This document shows positions 33,951 through 42,719 of a stretch of 55,913 bases of DNA, piece after piece. A program made the translations under genes and the position numbers. Positions within the stretch are counted from its first letter, which is position 1; every line of letters begins with the position of its first letter. The notes below the pieces were generated by a model that saw only the letters and a list, made by a program, of their open reading frames with translations, searched no databases and had not been told where the DNA came from. Source of the DNA: Bacteroidales bacterium UBA2295 (lineage in GTDB: Bacteria; Bacteroidota; Bacteroidia; Bacteroidales; Tenuifilaceae); contig DDWD01000137.1 in NCBI GenBank assembly GCA_002345825.1, positions 1 through 55,913 of the forward strand, written 5' to 3'.

Positions 33951-36900
33951 ATGAATCAAGAGGAATCGAAAAAGAACGAATTCAGAAAACGAATTCAAGA
34001 TTTGATTAGTGAGCAGCAGATAGATAAGGATATGCTAAAAGGTTCTTCGTTAGAGGAGTTACTCGAGGATATTAGCGTGTACCACCAGGAACTAACTTAT
34101 CAAAATCAGGAGTTAAGGAGAATACAGGAGGAACTCTCCGATTCGAGGCAGCACTTTGTCGATCTATTCGAGAATGCACCGGTAGGCTATGTTTTGTTCA
34201 ATGAGGATTCTGTGATTGAGTCGGCCAACACATCGTTTGCTCAGCTTGTTGGCCATACCCCACGAGAGCTTAAGGGGCAAAAAATTACTCGTTTTATTAG
34301 CCCCGAGTCACAGAATAGTTTTTTTGTACACAGCATGCAGCTGTTTAGAACAGGAAAATCAAGTAGCATCCAGATAGATTTAATGTCGCAGCAGAAAGAT
34401 AAAACGGTGATGGTGGAGAGCAATCGGCTGTCCAAAGGAGGCGAGTTCCTTGTTCGTTCGGCTGTTATGGACATCACCAACGAAAAGGAGTTGCAGTATA
34501 ATTTAAATGAGCGCATTAAAGAGTTGGATTGCCTGTTTCAAATTTCCAATCTAACAAACTCAAAGGATATTTCTATCGATGAATTTCTAGATAGGGCTAC
34601 TCGTATTGCCAAATCATCATTTCAATTCCCCGATAGCATTGGTATACAAATTTGTGTTGACGAGAAGATATTCTCAACCGAAGGGTTTAACGATCGAAAC
34701 ACTAGAATTAATGAGCCCATTCTGATGGATGGAAGAATGGTTGGTTACATAGCAGTTTCATGCGTCGACAAGCAAAACGGCTCAGGCAAGCTTTTGCCGG
34801 AAGAGGCCGATATGCTTATTGCTATTGCTGGGCAAATTTCGCTGTTCCTCTCTAAACGGGAAGCATACAACAAGCTTAGTATGCGTGAGCAGTATTACCG
34901 CACTATTCTGCATGGTTTGCATGAAGATATTATGGTAATCGATAAGGATTATGTGGTTACCGATGTTAATGAGAGCTACTTACGCAAAACAGGTTATGAT
35001 CGACAGGAAGTGCTTGGCAGCAAATGTTTTTCTGTTTCTCACGGTGTTAATCAACCTTGCGATTCGCTGGGAGATGTGTGTGAACTCAAAAATGTTTTCT
35101 CAACAGGCAAGTCATGCAGCTACATACATGAGCACACCCTCCCGAATGGCGATTTGGCATATGTTGATATTATTCTCTCTCCCCTTTTAAACGAGAATGG
35201 CCAAGTTACCCATGTAATTGAGGCTGCGCGAGATGTTTCCGATCTGCTAAAAAGCCAAAAGGCCATTAAGGAGAGCGAGGAGCGGTACCGTAGTTTGTTC
35301 GAAAATAGCCATGCGGTGATGCTAATTGTTGAACCAAAGTCGGGAGCAATAGTCGATGCCAATCCAGCTGCCGAGGTATTTTACGGATGGAGTCGTTCTC
35401 AGATTAAGAGCATGAACATTGCCGACATCAACACCCTAACACCAAAAGAGATTGAGCATGAAATGTCACTAGCCCAATCGGAACAGCGTAATTACTTCAT
35501 TTTTAAGCATAGACAAAAGAACGGGTTGGTAAGGGATGTTGAGGTTTTTAGCGGTCCAATATCATTTCAAGATCAAACCTATTTGTATTCATTTATACAT
35601 GATATAACCGACAGAAAATATTACGAGCAGCAGGTGAAGGAGCAGAAAGATTTTTTGGAAACCCTTATGCAAACCATCCCAAACCCTGTGTTTTACAAAA
35701 GTAACAGCGGCAAGTATATAGGATGCAACAAGGCTTTCGAAGAGTTTGTTGGATTCTCACGCGACGAGATAATTGGCAGAACGGTTCATGATATCACCCC
35801 TAAGCACTTGGCCAAAATCTATCAGAGTCATGATAAGCAGATATTGGAAACCAAAGTAACCCAAAACTACGAAAGCGTTTATACTCGGCTCGATGGTGTG
35901 CAGCGTTCGGTGATGTTTGATAAGGCTCCACTTTTCGATTCTGAGGGGAATACCATGGGGGTAATTGGAGTTATAACCGATATCACAGAAAGGAAAAGTG
36001 CAGAGCAAGAGAATCTCAAAAATGCTGAGCGGCTTAGGGCCATAGTCCGATTATTCGAACATAAGGTCGAAAGTACGAGCGAATTACTTGATTTTGCGCT
36101 TAACGAAGCCCTTACGCTTACCAACAGCAGTTTAGGATTAATTTATTCTCACAATCAGGAACAAGATGAGTTTACGCTTTGCTCATGGTCGCAGACCAAC
36201 AAGCAGGAGGCATCAATGTCAAATCTACCCAAGTCGTTTAAAATTGGCGAAGCGGGGATTTGGGAACCCCTGATAAGTGAGCATATGGAGCTAGTAGTAA
36301 ACAATATTAAGGATTACCCCAATGCCAATTTGCTAAATAATTATGCTTTCTTACAACGGTTTATTTCCATACCAATTACTGTGCATGATAGAATTGTGGC
36401 CATTGTTGGAGTGGCGAATAAGGATGATGAATACAACGAAACCGATCTGAACCAGCTCAAACTCCTTATGACATCGGTTTGGGGAATGGTGCAGCGTAGA
36501 TCCGATTCCGACAAGATTTCGAGACTCTCGGTTGCTGTTGAGCAAAGCTCCGCTTCCATTGTTATTACTGACACGAAAGGGATTATTGAGTACGTAAATC
36601 CTAAGTTTACTAAGATAACAGGGTACTCCTACCAGGAGGCCATTGGTGAGAACCCACGAGTACTAAATTCTGGATTTCACGATAATGAGTTTTTTCAGGA
36701 TATGTGGGACACCATTTTATCGGGTAACGATTGGAAAGGTCAGCTGGTTAACCGAAAAAAGAATGGCGAGGTCTATTGGGAGTCCGCCTCCATTTCGCCA
36801 GTGGTGAACAGTGAGGGTAAAATAATAAATTTTATTGCGGTTAAGGAAGATATCACTGAACTTAAAAAGGCCGAGGAGGCTCTTCGTGAAAGCGAGATGA

Positions 36901-38390
36901 AACTCCGACAAATGATTGAGCAATCGCCCGATGGCATTATGCTTACCGATGAAAATGGGAGGATCGTTGCATGGAATAAATCCATCGAGAGCATTAGCCA
37001 AATACCAGCCAAGAAAGCTATGGGTATCACGGTTTGGGATATGCACAACCTGCTGCCCCTTGTCGATAACCGAAAATTATCTTTAGATTTTTTGCAAAAA
37101 GTATCAACGGATTTACTGCGCAAAGGCAAGTCAAACCAATTTGCAGTAAACCGAATACATGAGGTTAAGGTTGTTTTGCCCAATTCTGTTAACTATCTGC
37201 AGCTTACAGTGTTTGCCATACCTGTCGAAAGGGGTAATATGTTGGCATGTTTTGTTCGTGATATTACCCTTCAAAAAATGGCCGAGCTGGCTGTCAAAGA
37301 GCGAGAAGAAAGGTTGCAGGCAATCTTCGACAATTCAACCCAGTCGTTTGCAATCTTTAGTCCTAGCCTCAAAGTGCAAAGTTTTAATCACGTGGCGTGG
37401 GAAAGGGCAATGCATTTGTTTGAGACCAATTTTGAAGTAGGAAAATCCATTTACGAGATTTACCCCAACCAGCTTACACGGTCGATGCAAGATATGGCAG
37501 AAAAAGTTTTGAAAGGTGAATCTACCATGTTGGAGTTACCAGTAACCGATGCGTTTGGTAATAACTTTTGGTTCGAACTAAACTTTTCACCCGTTTTAGA
37601 TGAGGATAAAAAGGTCAATGGTATATTCTTCAACTCCATCGATATTACACAGCGAAAGCTGGCTGAGGAATCTGTGGTTCGCTCGCTCGAAAAGGAAAAG
37701 GAGCTGAGCGAACTTAAATCGCGCTTTGTGTCCACCGTATCGCATGAGTTCCGCACGCCACTGGCTAGCATATATTCAAATTCGCAGCTGCTCCAGCGTT
37801 ACCATAGCAAGTGGGACGAGCAGAAGAAGAACCTGAGCTTTAATCGTATTTACGAGTCGGTTAATATGATGACGGGCATGCTTGAAAATGTATCGCTTAT
37901 TGGTAAGGAGCAAACTGGGCGGTTCACTTTCCGACCCGAAACAATTAACCTGCACGAGTTTGCTGCCCAAATGGTTGAGGAGTCGCACCTCACCCTCAAT
38001 GCAGTTGATAGGGTAGTCCTTACTATCGATGGTGATTTCTCTAAAGTGCTACTCGATCAGGTCCTCATGCGCCATATCCTTATCAACATTCTATCCAACG
38101 CCATAAAGTATTCACCCAATTCTAAGCCTGTTGAGTTTAAGATTAGCAAATCGAAACGTTTCATCGAGTTTTACGTACATGACTTTGGTGTGGGAATTCC
38201 TCAGAAAGATCTTGATAAAGTTTTTGATCCATTCTTTAGGGCTACCAATAGCGAAGATTTCTCGGGTACAGGCTTGGGTATGACAATTGTGAAGCAGAGC
38301 GTCGACACCCACGGAGGTACAATTGATATTAAAAGTACAGAGGGAAAAGGGACTGAAGTTAAAATTTTAATACCCTTTAGGCCTATGTAG
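33951..38390 (+). CDS. Cytosolic multi-PAS/GAF histidine kinase
   Basis: This is a large sensor kinase (1479 residues) without membrane helices, so it senses signals inside the cell. Approximate order: N-terminal coiled coil 1-60, PAS 62-185, GAF 190-310, PAS 315-430, PAS 440-560, PAS 570-685, GAF 695-860, PAS 865-985, PAS 990-1110, PAS 1115-1235. The kinase core follows, with the phospho-accepting His1265 in VSTVSHEFRTPL, the N box HILINILSNAIKYS and the G boxes DFGVGIPQ and GTGLGMTIV. A receiver domain is not fused. The response-regulator gene starts 31 bases later and is its likely partner. PAS and GAF domains often bind heme, flavin or small ligands; which ones bind here cannot be read. 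Confidence 0.93.
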   Translation: MNQEESKKNEFRKRIQDLISEQQIDKDMLKGSSLEELLEDISVYHQELTYQNQELRRIQEELSDSRQHFVDLFENAPVGYVLFNEDSVIESANTSFAQLVGHTPRELKGQKITRFISPESQNSFFVHSMQLFRTGKSSSIQIDLMSQQKDKTVMVESNRLSKGGEFLVRSAVMDITNEKELQYNLNERIKELDCLFQISNLTNSKDISIDEFLDRATRIAKSSFQFPDSIGIQICVDEKIFSTEGFNDRNTRINEPILMDGRMVGYIAVSCVDKQNGSGKLLPEEADMLIAIAGQISLFLSKREAYNKLSMREQYYRTILHGLHEDIMVIDKDYVVTDVNESYLRKTGYDRQEVLGSKCFSVSHGVNQPCDSLGDVCELKNVFSTGKSCSYIHEHTLPNGDLAYVDIILSPLLNENGQVTHVIEAARDVSDLLKSQKAIKESEERYRSLFENSHAVMLIVEPKSGAIVDANPAAEVFYGWSRSQIKSMNIADINTLTPKEIEHEMSLAQSEQRNYFIFKHRQKNGLVRDVEVFSGPISFQDQTYLYSFIHDITDRKYYEQQVKEQKDFLETLMQTIPNPVFYKSNSGKYIGCNKAFEEFVGFSRDEIIGRTVHDITPKHLAKIYQSHDKQILETKVTQNYESVYTRLDGVQRSVMFDKAPLFDSEGNTMGVIGVITDITERKSAEQENLKNAERLRAIVRLFEHKVESTSELLDFALNEALTLTNSSLGLIYSHNQEQDEFTLCSWSQTNKQEASMSNLPKSFKIGEAGIWEPLISEHMELVVNNIKDYPNANLLNNYAFLQRFISIPITVHDRIVAIVGVANKDDEYNETDLNQLKLLMTSVWGMVQRRSDSDKISRLSVAVEQSSASIVITDTKGIIEYVNPKFTKITGYSYQEAIGENPRVLNSGFHDNEFFQDMWDTILSGNDWKGQLVNRKKNGEVYWESASISPVVNSEGKIINFIAVKEDITELKKAEEALRESEMKLRQMIEQSPDGIMLTDENGRIVAWNKSIESISQIPAKKAMGITVWDMHNLLPLVDNRKLSLDFLQKVSTDLLRKGKSNQFAVNRIHEVKVVLPNSVNYLQLTVFAIPVERGNMLACFVRDITLQKMAELAVKEREERLQAIFDNSTQSFAIFSPSLKVQSFNHVAWERAMHLFETNFEVGKSIYEIYPNQLTRSMQDMAEKVLKGESTMLELPVTDAFGNNFWFELNFSPVLDEDKKVNGIFFNSIDITQRKLAEESVVRSLEKEKELSELKSRFVSTVSHEFRTPLASIYSNSQLLQRYHSKWDEQKKNLSFNRIYESVNMMTGMLENVSLIGKEQTGRFTFRPETINLHEFAAQMVEESHLTLNAVDRVVLTIDGDFSKVLLDQVLMRHILINILSNAIKYSPNSKPVEFKISKSKRFIEFYVHDFGVGIPQKDLDKVFDPFFRATNSEDFSGTGLGMTIVKQSVDTHGGTIDIKSTEGKGTEVKILIPFRPM

Positions 38391-38421
38391 CTAAACAAAA
38401 AGGTATATTAAACACGGTGTT

Positions 38422-39477
38422 ATGGGTAAAAAGCTGGTTCTTTTAATCGAAGACGATCAGGTTCTTAGAGAATCAACCTCAATGTTCCTTAAGGAAGAGG
38501 GTTACGAGGTGTTATTGGCTAAAAATGGCCTCGAGGGTGTGGAAAAAGCAATGGAGCACATCCCAGACCTAATCCTATGCGACATCTCGATGCCGCGAAT
38601 GAACGGCTATGAGGTGTTTTCCATAATTTCGCAAAATTCTGCCACAAGTTTTATACCCTTCATTTACCTTTCGGCCAAAACCGAGAGGGAAGATATTCGG
38701 GTGGGTATGCAGATGGGGGCCGACGATTACATAACCAAACCCTTCGATTACGATGAGCTGCTCAAGGCAATAGAGCTTCGCATAGCAAAGCGCGAAAAAC
38801 TTATTAATGCTACCGAAAGTGGTTTCAAGGCTATGCTCGATAGCACCCTAACCGGTATAATGATCTATCAGGACGATAAGGTTAGCTTTATCAATAGCAA
38901 ACTGCTGAAGATATTTGGATACTCACAGGATGAAATTTTAAAGATCAATTTTTTCGATTTAGTGCAGAAGGAGTACCAAGAAGAACTTGAGAACAAGGTT
39001 CGCCGATGCTTGAGGGGCATACAGCGTAGCTTCAACATTACATTTAAGGCCAACACCAATAGTGGCGAGGTTGTAAATATCGACTGTTGGGGAGGGCTCT
39101 CGCTAATAAATGGGAATAATGCCCTAATTGCAAACCTCATCAATATTGATGAGTATAGGCGTAAAGCAGAGTCACAACATTTTGATTCGGCAAGTACTTA
39201 TCTGCAGGAAAAAACCGAAGCATACTCTTCAGAAACGATAAATAGCCACAATGCTGGCGTACCCAAAAATCCCCACAATCTCACCGGACGAGAAATTGAG
39301 GTTTTACAGCATATTTGCCAAGGATATACAAATCAAGAAATTGCCGACAAGCTATTTCTAAGCGTTCGCACCGTAGATACTCACCGAGGCAATATATTAA
39401 GTAAAACAGGTGTTGCCAACACGGCGGGTATGGTTGTTTACGCCATTAAGCACAACCTGTTCTCGCTTGAAAACTAG
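38422..39477 (+). CDS. Response regulator: receiver, PAS and LuxR-type DNA-binding domains
   Basis: The receiver domain (residues 5-120) has the acidic pair Asp11-Asp12, the phospho-accepting Asp54 in LILCDISMP and the Lys of ITKPFDY. A PAS domain (about 133-250) follows, unusual between receiver and output. The C-terminus is a LuxR-type helix-turn-helix (TGREIEVLQHICQGYTNQEI, then SVRTVDTHRGNI). It is thus a transcription factor probably phosphorylated by the kinase encoded just upstream. Target genes are not evident from the sequence. Confidence 0.93.
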   Translation: MGKKLVLLIEDDQVLRESTSMFLKEEGYEVLLAKNGLEGVEKAMEHIPDLILCDISMPRMNGYEVFSIISQNSATSFIPFIYLSAKTEREDIRVGMQMGADDYITKPFDYDELLKAIELRIAKREKLINATESGFKAMLDSTLTGIMIYQDDKVSFINSKLLKIFGYSQDEILKINFFDLVQKEYQEELENKVRRCLRGIQRSFNITFKANTNSGEVVNIDCWGGLSLINGNNALIANLINIDEYRRKAESQHFDSASTYLQEKTEAYSSETINSHNAGVPKNPHNLTGREIEVLQHICQGYTNQEIADKLFLSVRTVDTHRGNILSKTGVANTAGMVVYAIKHNLFSLEN

Positions 39478-39643
39478 GTGCTTGGTGGGTTGCGAGCCGC
39501 TGTGGTATTCCTTGGCATAACACCTCCCCAGTAAAAACACGTACTTATACTAATTGCAGCAAATGGTCTTTTTTGCTGATGTTTTTAGACTTTTTGTACT
39601 TCATCTTTGCAGTACAAATTCGATAACTAAAACATCATCAATC

Positions 39644-41404
39644 ATGAGACTTAATAATTTATCCCTAGGCAAGAAATTTACATTGGGTTTTGGATCCATA
39701 ATAATACTACTTGCCATAATTACCGCTATCTCCCTGTTGGGGTTCAAGTCGGTTTTAAACTCTTCTACAGATTCGATTAATAGCGACGACTTTCGTGCTG
39801 AGCTGCTGCAAAACTACAATGCACACATTGTTTGGTCTAAAGAGCTTAGCCAAAATATTTATGCCGATAAGGACAATCGGATAAAGGTTGAACTAAGCCA
39901 TACGCTTTGTGCTTTTGGAAAATGGTACTACGGCGATTCGCGGCGCGAGGCCGAAGCTCTAATTCCCAACTTGGCCCCTGTGTTAGCCCAAATGGAGGAG
40001 CCCCACAAGCAGCTGCACAAAAGCGCAGATCATATTAAAAATATTATCGAAGGAGCTTCCGATGACGATTACCAGGAGGCCCTTAGGCAGGCACAGGTTT
40101 ATTATCAGCAAAACACCTTAACGTATTTAGATAAGTTGGGTGTATTGTTTGCCGAGGCCATTGCTTTAGCCGACCAAAAATCTGATGTGGCGCATAACCA
40201 AGTATTCGCTGCCGCTAACCGTTCCCGTTTATCAACCACGGCATTGGCTCTTGGTGCTTTCTTTCTTTCTCTGCTAATTTCCATATCGCTAACGCGGAGT
40301 ATCCTAAGAGATGTAAAAGCAGGAATATCATATGCTCAGGAAGTGGCAGAGGGCAATCTGCTGGCTGAGCTAGGAACACACTCAAAGGATGAGATTGGTG
40401 AACTGCTAAAGCATTTTGAACGCACTGTGAACAAGATTAAAGAGGTTGTTCAGCGTGTGAGCCAGGGATCCGACAACATGTCGTCAGCATCTGATCAGCT
40501 AAGCGGCACATCGCAAGAGATGTCGCAGTGGTCAAATGAGCAGGCCGCATCGGTCGAAGAGGTCTCCTCGTCAATGGAGCAGATGGCTGCAAACATAGAG
40601 CAGAACTCTGATAATGCCCAACAAACCGAAAAAATTGCGTTGCTTGCTGAATCGGGAATGCAAAAAGTTGAGCGAACGGCCAACGATAGTTTATTGTCGG
40701 TTAGAGAGATTGCGAACAAGATCACAATAATTACCGATATTGCTTTTCAAACTAACTTGTTGGCGCTTAACGCTGCTGTTGAGGCAGCAAGGGCAGGAGA
40801 GCATGGCCGTGGGTTTGCAGTGGTTGCCGCCGAGGTACGTAAACTTGCCGAACGTAGTAAGATTGCCGCCGATGAGATTAATGCCTTATCAACAAAAACT
40901 GTTTCAACTACTGAGGAGGCAAGCAATCTGGTTCAGCAGTTGCTCCCCGAAATTAATCGCACAGCCAAGCTGGTACAAGAAATTTCAGCAGCCAGTGCCG
41001 AGCAAACCACCGGATCCGATCAAATTAACTCAGCTATTCAGCAGCTTAATCAGGCTACACAGCAAAATGCCGCTGCAAGCGAAGAGGTTGCCACAAGCGC
41101 CGAGGAACTATCGGCTCAGGCCGACCAACTCCGCGAGATTGTTAACTTTTTTAGAGTAGAAAAGAATGGTAACAACATTAAGCCTGTTCGCAAACACGAA
41201 AAAGTATTTGCTAAGAATAGTATGAAAAACGGCAATACCTCTGAAGCAACCAAGTTGTCGAAAGTTGCAGAGAGCGGGAGTAAGTTCGTGGCCAATCCAA
41301 AAGGGAGTGGAAAGTCGACTGTAAACGGAGGCAAATCAAAAACTAATGGCGTTGTTATAAATTTATCGAAATCCAATAGTGACGAAGGTTACGAGAGGTT
41401 TTAG
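39644..41404 (+). CDS. Methyl-accepting chemotaxis protein with CZB-type zinc-binding domain
   Basis: This receptor passes a signal to CheA/CheW-type partners. Helix TM1 is at 12-34 and TM2 at about 198-222. Between them lies a domain with His61, Cys89 in the LCAFGKWYYG motif, His121 and His125, the ligand pattern of the chemoreceptor zinc-binding (CZB) domain. HAMP follows TM2, then the signalling hairpin with DIAFQTNLLALNAAVEAARA and GFAVVAAEVRKLAERSK. The tail (540-586) is Lys/Ser/Gly-rich. The frame is open to a TTG-type start at 39554, but the leader CATCTTTG at 39602 and homology support ATG 39644. Confidence 0.93.
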   Translation: MRLNNLSLGKKFTLGFGSIIILLAIITAISLLGFKSVLNSSTDSINSDDFRAELLQNYNAHIVWSKELSQNIYADKDNRIKVELSHTLCAFGKWYYGDSRREAEALIPNLAPVLAQMEEPHKQLHKSADHIKNIIEGASDDDYQEALRQAQVYYQQNTLTYLDKLGVLFAEAIALADQKSDVAHNQVFAAANRSRLSTTALALGAFFLSLLISISLTRSILRDVKAGISYAQEVAEGNLLAELGTHSKDEIGELLKHFERTVNKIKEVVQRVSQGSDNMSSASDQLSGTSQEMSQWSNEQAASVEEVSSSMEQMAANIEQNSDNAQQTEKIALLAESGMQKVERTANDSLLSVREIANKITIITDIAFQTNLLALNAAVEAARAGEHGRGFAVVAAEVRKLAERSKIAADEINALSTKTVSTTEEASNLVQQLLPEINRTAKLVQEISAASAEQTTGSDQINSAIQQLNQATQQNAAASEEVATSAEELSAQADQLREIVNFFRVEKNGNNIKPVRKHEKVFAKNSMKNGNTSEATKLSKVAESGSKFVANPKGSGKSTVNGGKSKTNGVVINLSKSNSDEGYERF

Positions 41405-41485
41405 GTATTAGCAAAGATTAAAGGAATGAAACATCCATGATTATTGCCTTGACAAATACGAGAATGACGATTCAATGGATGTTCC

Positions 41486-41513
41486 CTGCCTTACTGCGTA
41501 TGCAGGCGGGCAT
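41486..41513. repeat. 28-bp palindromic repeat flanked by 7-bp direct repeats
   Basis: CTGCCTTACTGCG and TATGCAGGCGGG form an imperfect palindrome related to the copy at 31180. ATGTTCC lies on both sides (41479-41485 and 41514-41520), as expected for a target duplication. Confidence 0.65.
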
Positions 41514-41542
41514 ATGTTCCTTTGAAAACTAAAAATTGACAG

Positions 41543-41932
41543 ATGAAAACAATACTGGTAATAGATGACGACCCCATTATGCGTGACACTATACGCGATA
41601 TTCTTCAGGCCGAAGGCTACAATATAATTATAGCATCAAACGGAAAAGAAGGGATGGCACATATGGGCAACAAAACAATTGAATTGATACTAACCGATGT
41701 GTTAATGCCCGAGAAGGATGGCATTGAGGTTATTATGGAAACTAAACTTAAACATCCGCTGGTAAAAATTCTTGCCATATCGGGTGGTGGATACATCTCA
41801 GGCGAGAACTACTTGAAGATGGCTAGAGATTTAGGTGCAAATGCGTCGGTGATCAAACCCTTCGATATCGACGATTTGGTAGCGGAAGTAAATAGGTTAC
41901 TGGGTAACGATAAGCAGCCCAAGGCAAGCTAA
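41543..41932 (+). CDS. Stand-alone receiver protein (CheY-like), copy A
   Basis: This single-domain response regulator of 129 residues has the acidic pocket DDD at 8-10, the phospho-accepting Asp52 in LILTDVLMP, and Lys in VIKPFDI. There is no output domain, so it acts by protein contact. The segment AISGGGYISGENYLKMARDLGANA is nearly repeated in the receiver at 45545, so the two are paralogues. It lies after the CZB chemoreceptor and before a hemerythrin gene, within the signalling island. Confidence 0.92.
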   Translation: MKTILVIDDDPIMRDTIRDILQAEGYNIIIASNGKEGMAHMGNKTIELILTDVLMPEKDGIEVIMETKLKHPLVKILAISGGGYISGENYLKMARDLGANASVIKPFDIDDLVAEVNRLLGNDKQPKAS

Positions 41933-42093
41933 GCAAGATATAACCATCAAGTAATTTAGATTTATTTCAAATAGGTTGTCCTTAGATTTATTTTATTTTG
42001 AATAACAGCTGTTTACAATGAGCCCTCGCTGTTAGTCCTAATGGCACAAATAAAATAGGTAAAAAAGCTGATGACCTCGCCTTTGGGTTCTTA

Positions 42094-42101
42094 TATTTTT
42101 G
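42094..42101 (+). promoter_or_regulatory. -7 box of the first hemerythrin gene
   Basis: TATTTTTG is a perfect TAnnTTTG and overlaps the TTG at 42099. This rules out that TTG as start codon and favours ATG 42126. Confidence 0.45.
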
Positions 42102-42125
42102 TATCAACACACAATGTATTTACAT

Positions 42126-42539
42126 ATGACGTTTTTTAAATGGGACAAAAACTACGAGAGTGGTAACGATATTATGGACGGCGATCACAAAATTCTTGTG
42201 CAAATGATTAATGACCTTTACGTTGAGATGGCCAAGGGTGATGGGAAGAAAATTGTAAACTCCATAGTGAACAGCCTTGTTGATTATTCAAAAAACCATT
42301 TTCGGCGCGAGGAAAAACTGATGAAAGCATTTTGCTACGAGGGGTTTGAAAAGCATGAAGCCGAGCATGATGAGTTTATCGCTAAAGTATCTCATTTTCT
42401 TAAGAATATTAATTCCGATAGCATAACTGTTGATGTTGCCGTATTTTTAAAGGATTGGCTTTCTAATCACATCCTTACTTCCGATAAAAAATTTGCTTAC
42501 TATTTAGATTTTAAGAAAACAAGCGACAGAATTGTTTGA
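42126..42539 (+). CDS. Bacteriohemerythrin, copy A
   Basis: This four-helix protein binds O2 at a di-iron centre. The ligand pattern is complete: His in GDHK, the His of NHFRREEKLM with its Glu, the HEAEH pair, and HILTSDKK with His and Asp. From ATG 42126 it has 137 residues, the usual length. MTFFKWDKNYESG aligns with MAFFTWQSKFNF of copy B (45117), which fixes the start. It may deliver oxygen information to the nearby receptors, or store or scavenge O2; the sequence does not choose. Confidence 0.93.
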   Translation: MTFFKWDKNYESGNDIMDGDHKILVQMINDLYVEMAKGDGKKIVNSIVNSLVDYSKNHFRREEKLMKAFCYEGFEKHEAEHDEFIAKVSHFLKNINSDSITVDVAVFLKDWLSNHILTSDKKFAYYLDFKKTSDRIV

Positions 42540-42719
42540 CGATAAGCTAATGTTTAATTGTTGATGAGTACAGGCCTATATGTGTAACATTTTTTTTAAT
42601 TTTAGGGTATATGTTAATCGTTGCACCATAAGCACAGCAATAGAGAAACCAAGAAGTTAGTAACACTTAAGGCTAAATTGGACTAAACTAAAAAACTATT
42701 ACCAACTAAATTTATCAGG

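Noticed and set aside
42034..42060. Second sigma-54-like site (TGGCACAAATAAAAT) before the first hemerythrin gene
   Set aside because: The -12 GC is missing at the required 10-base spacing, so it does not qualify.
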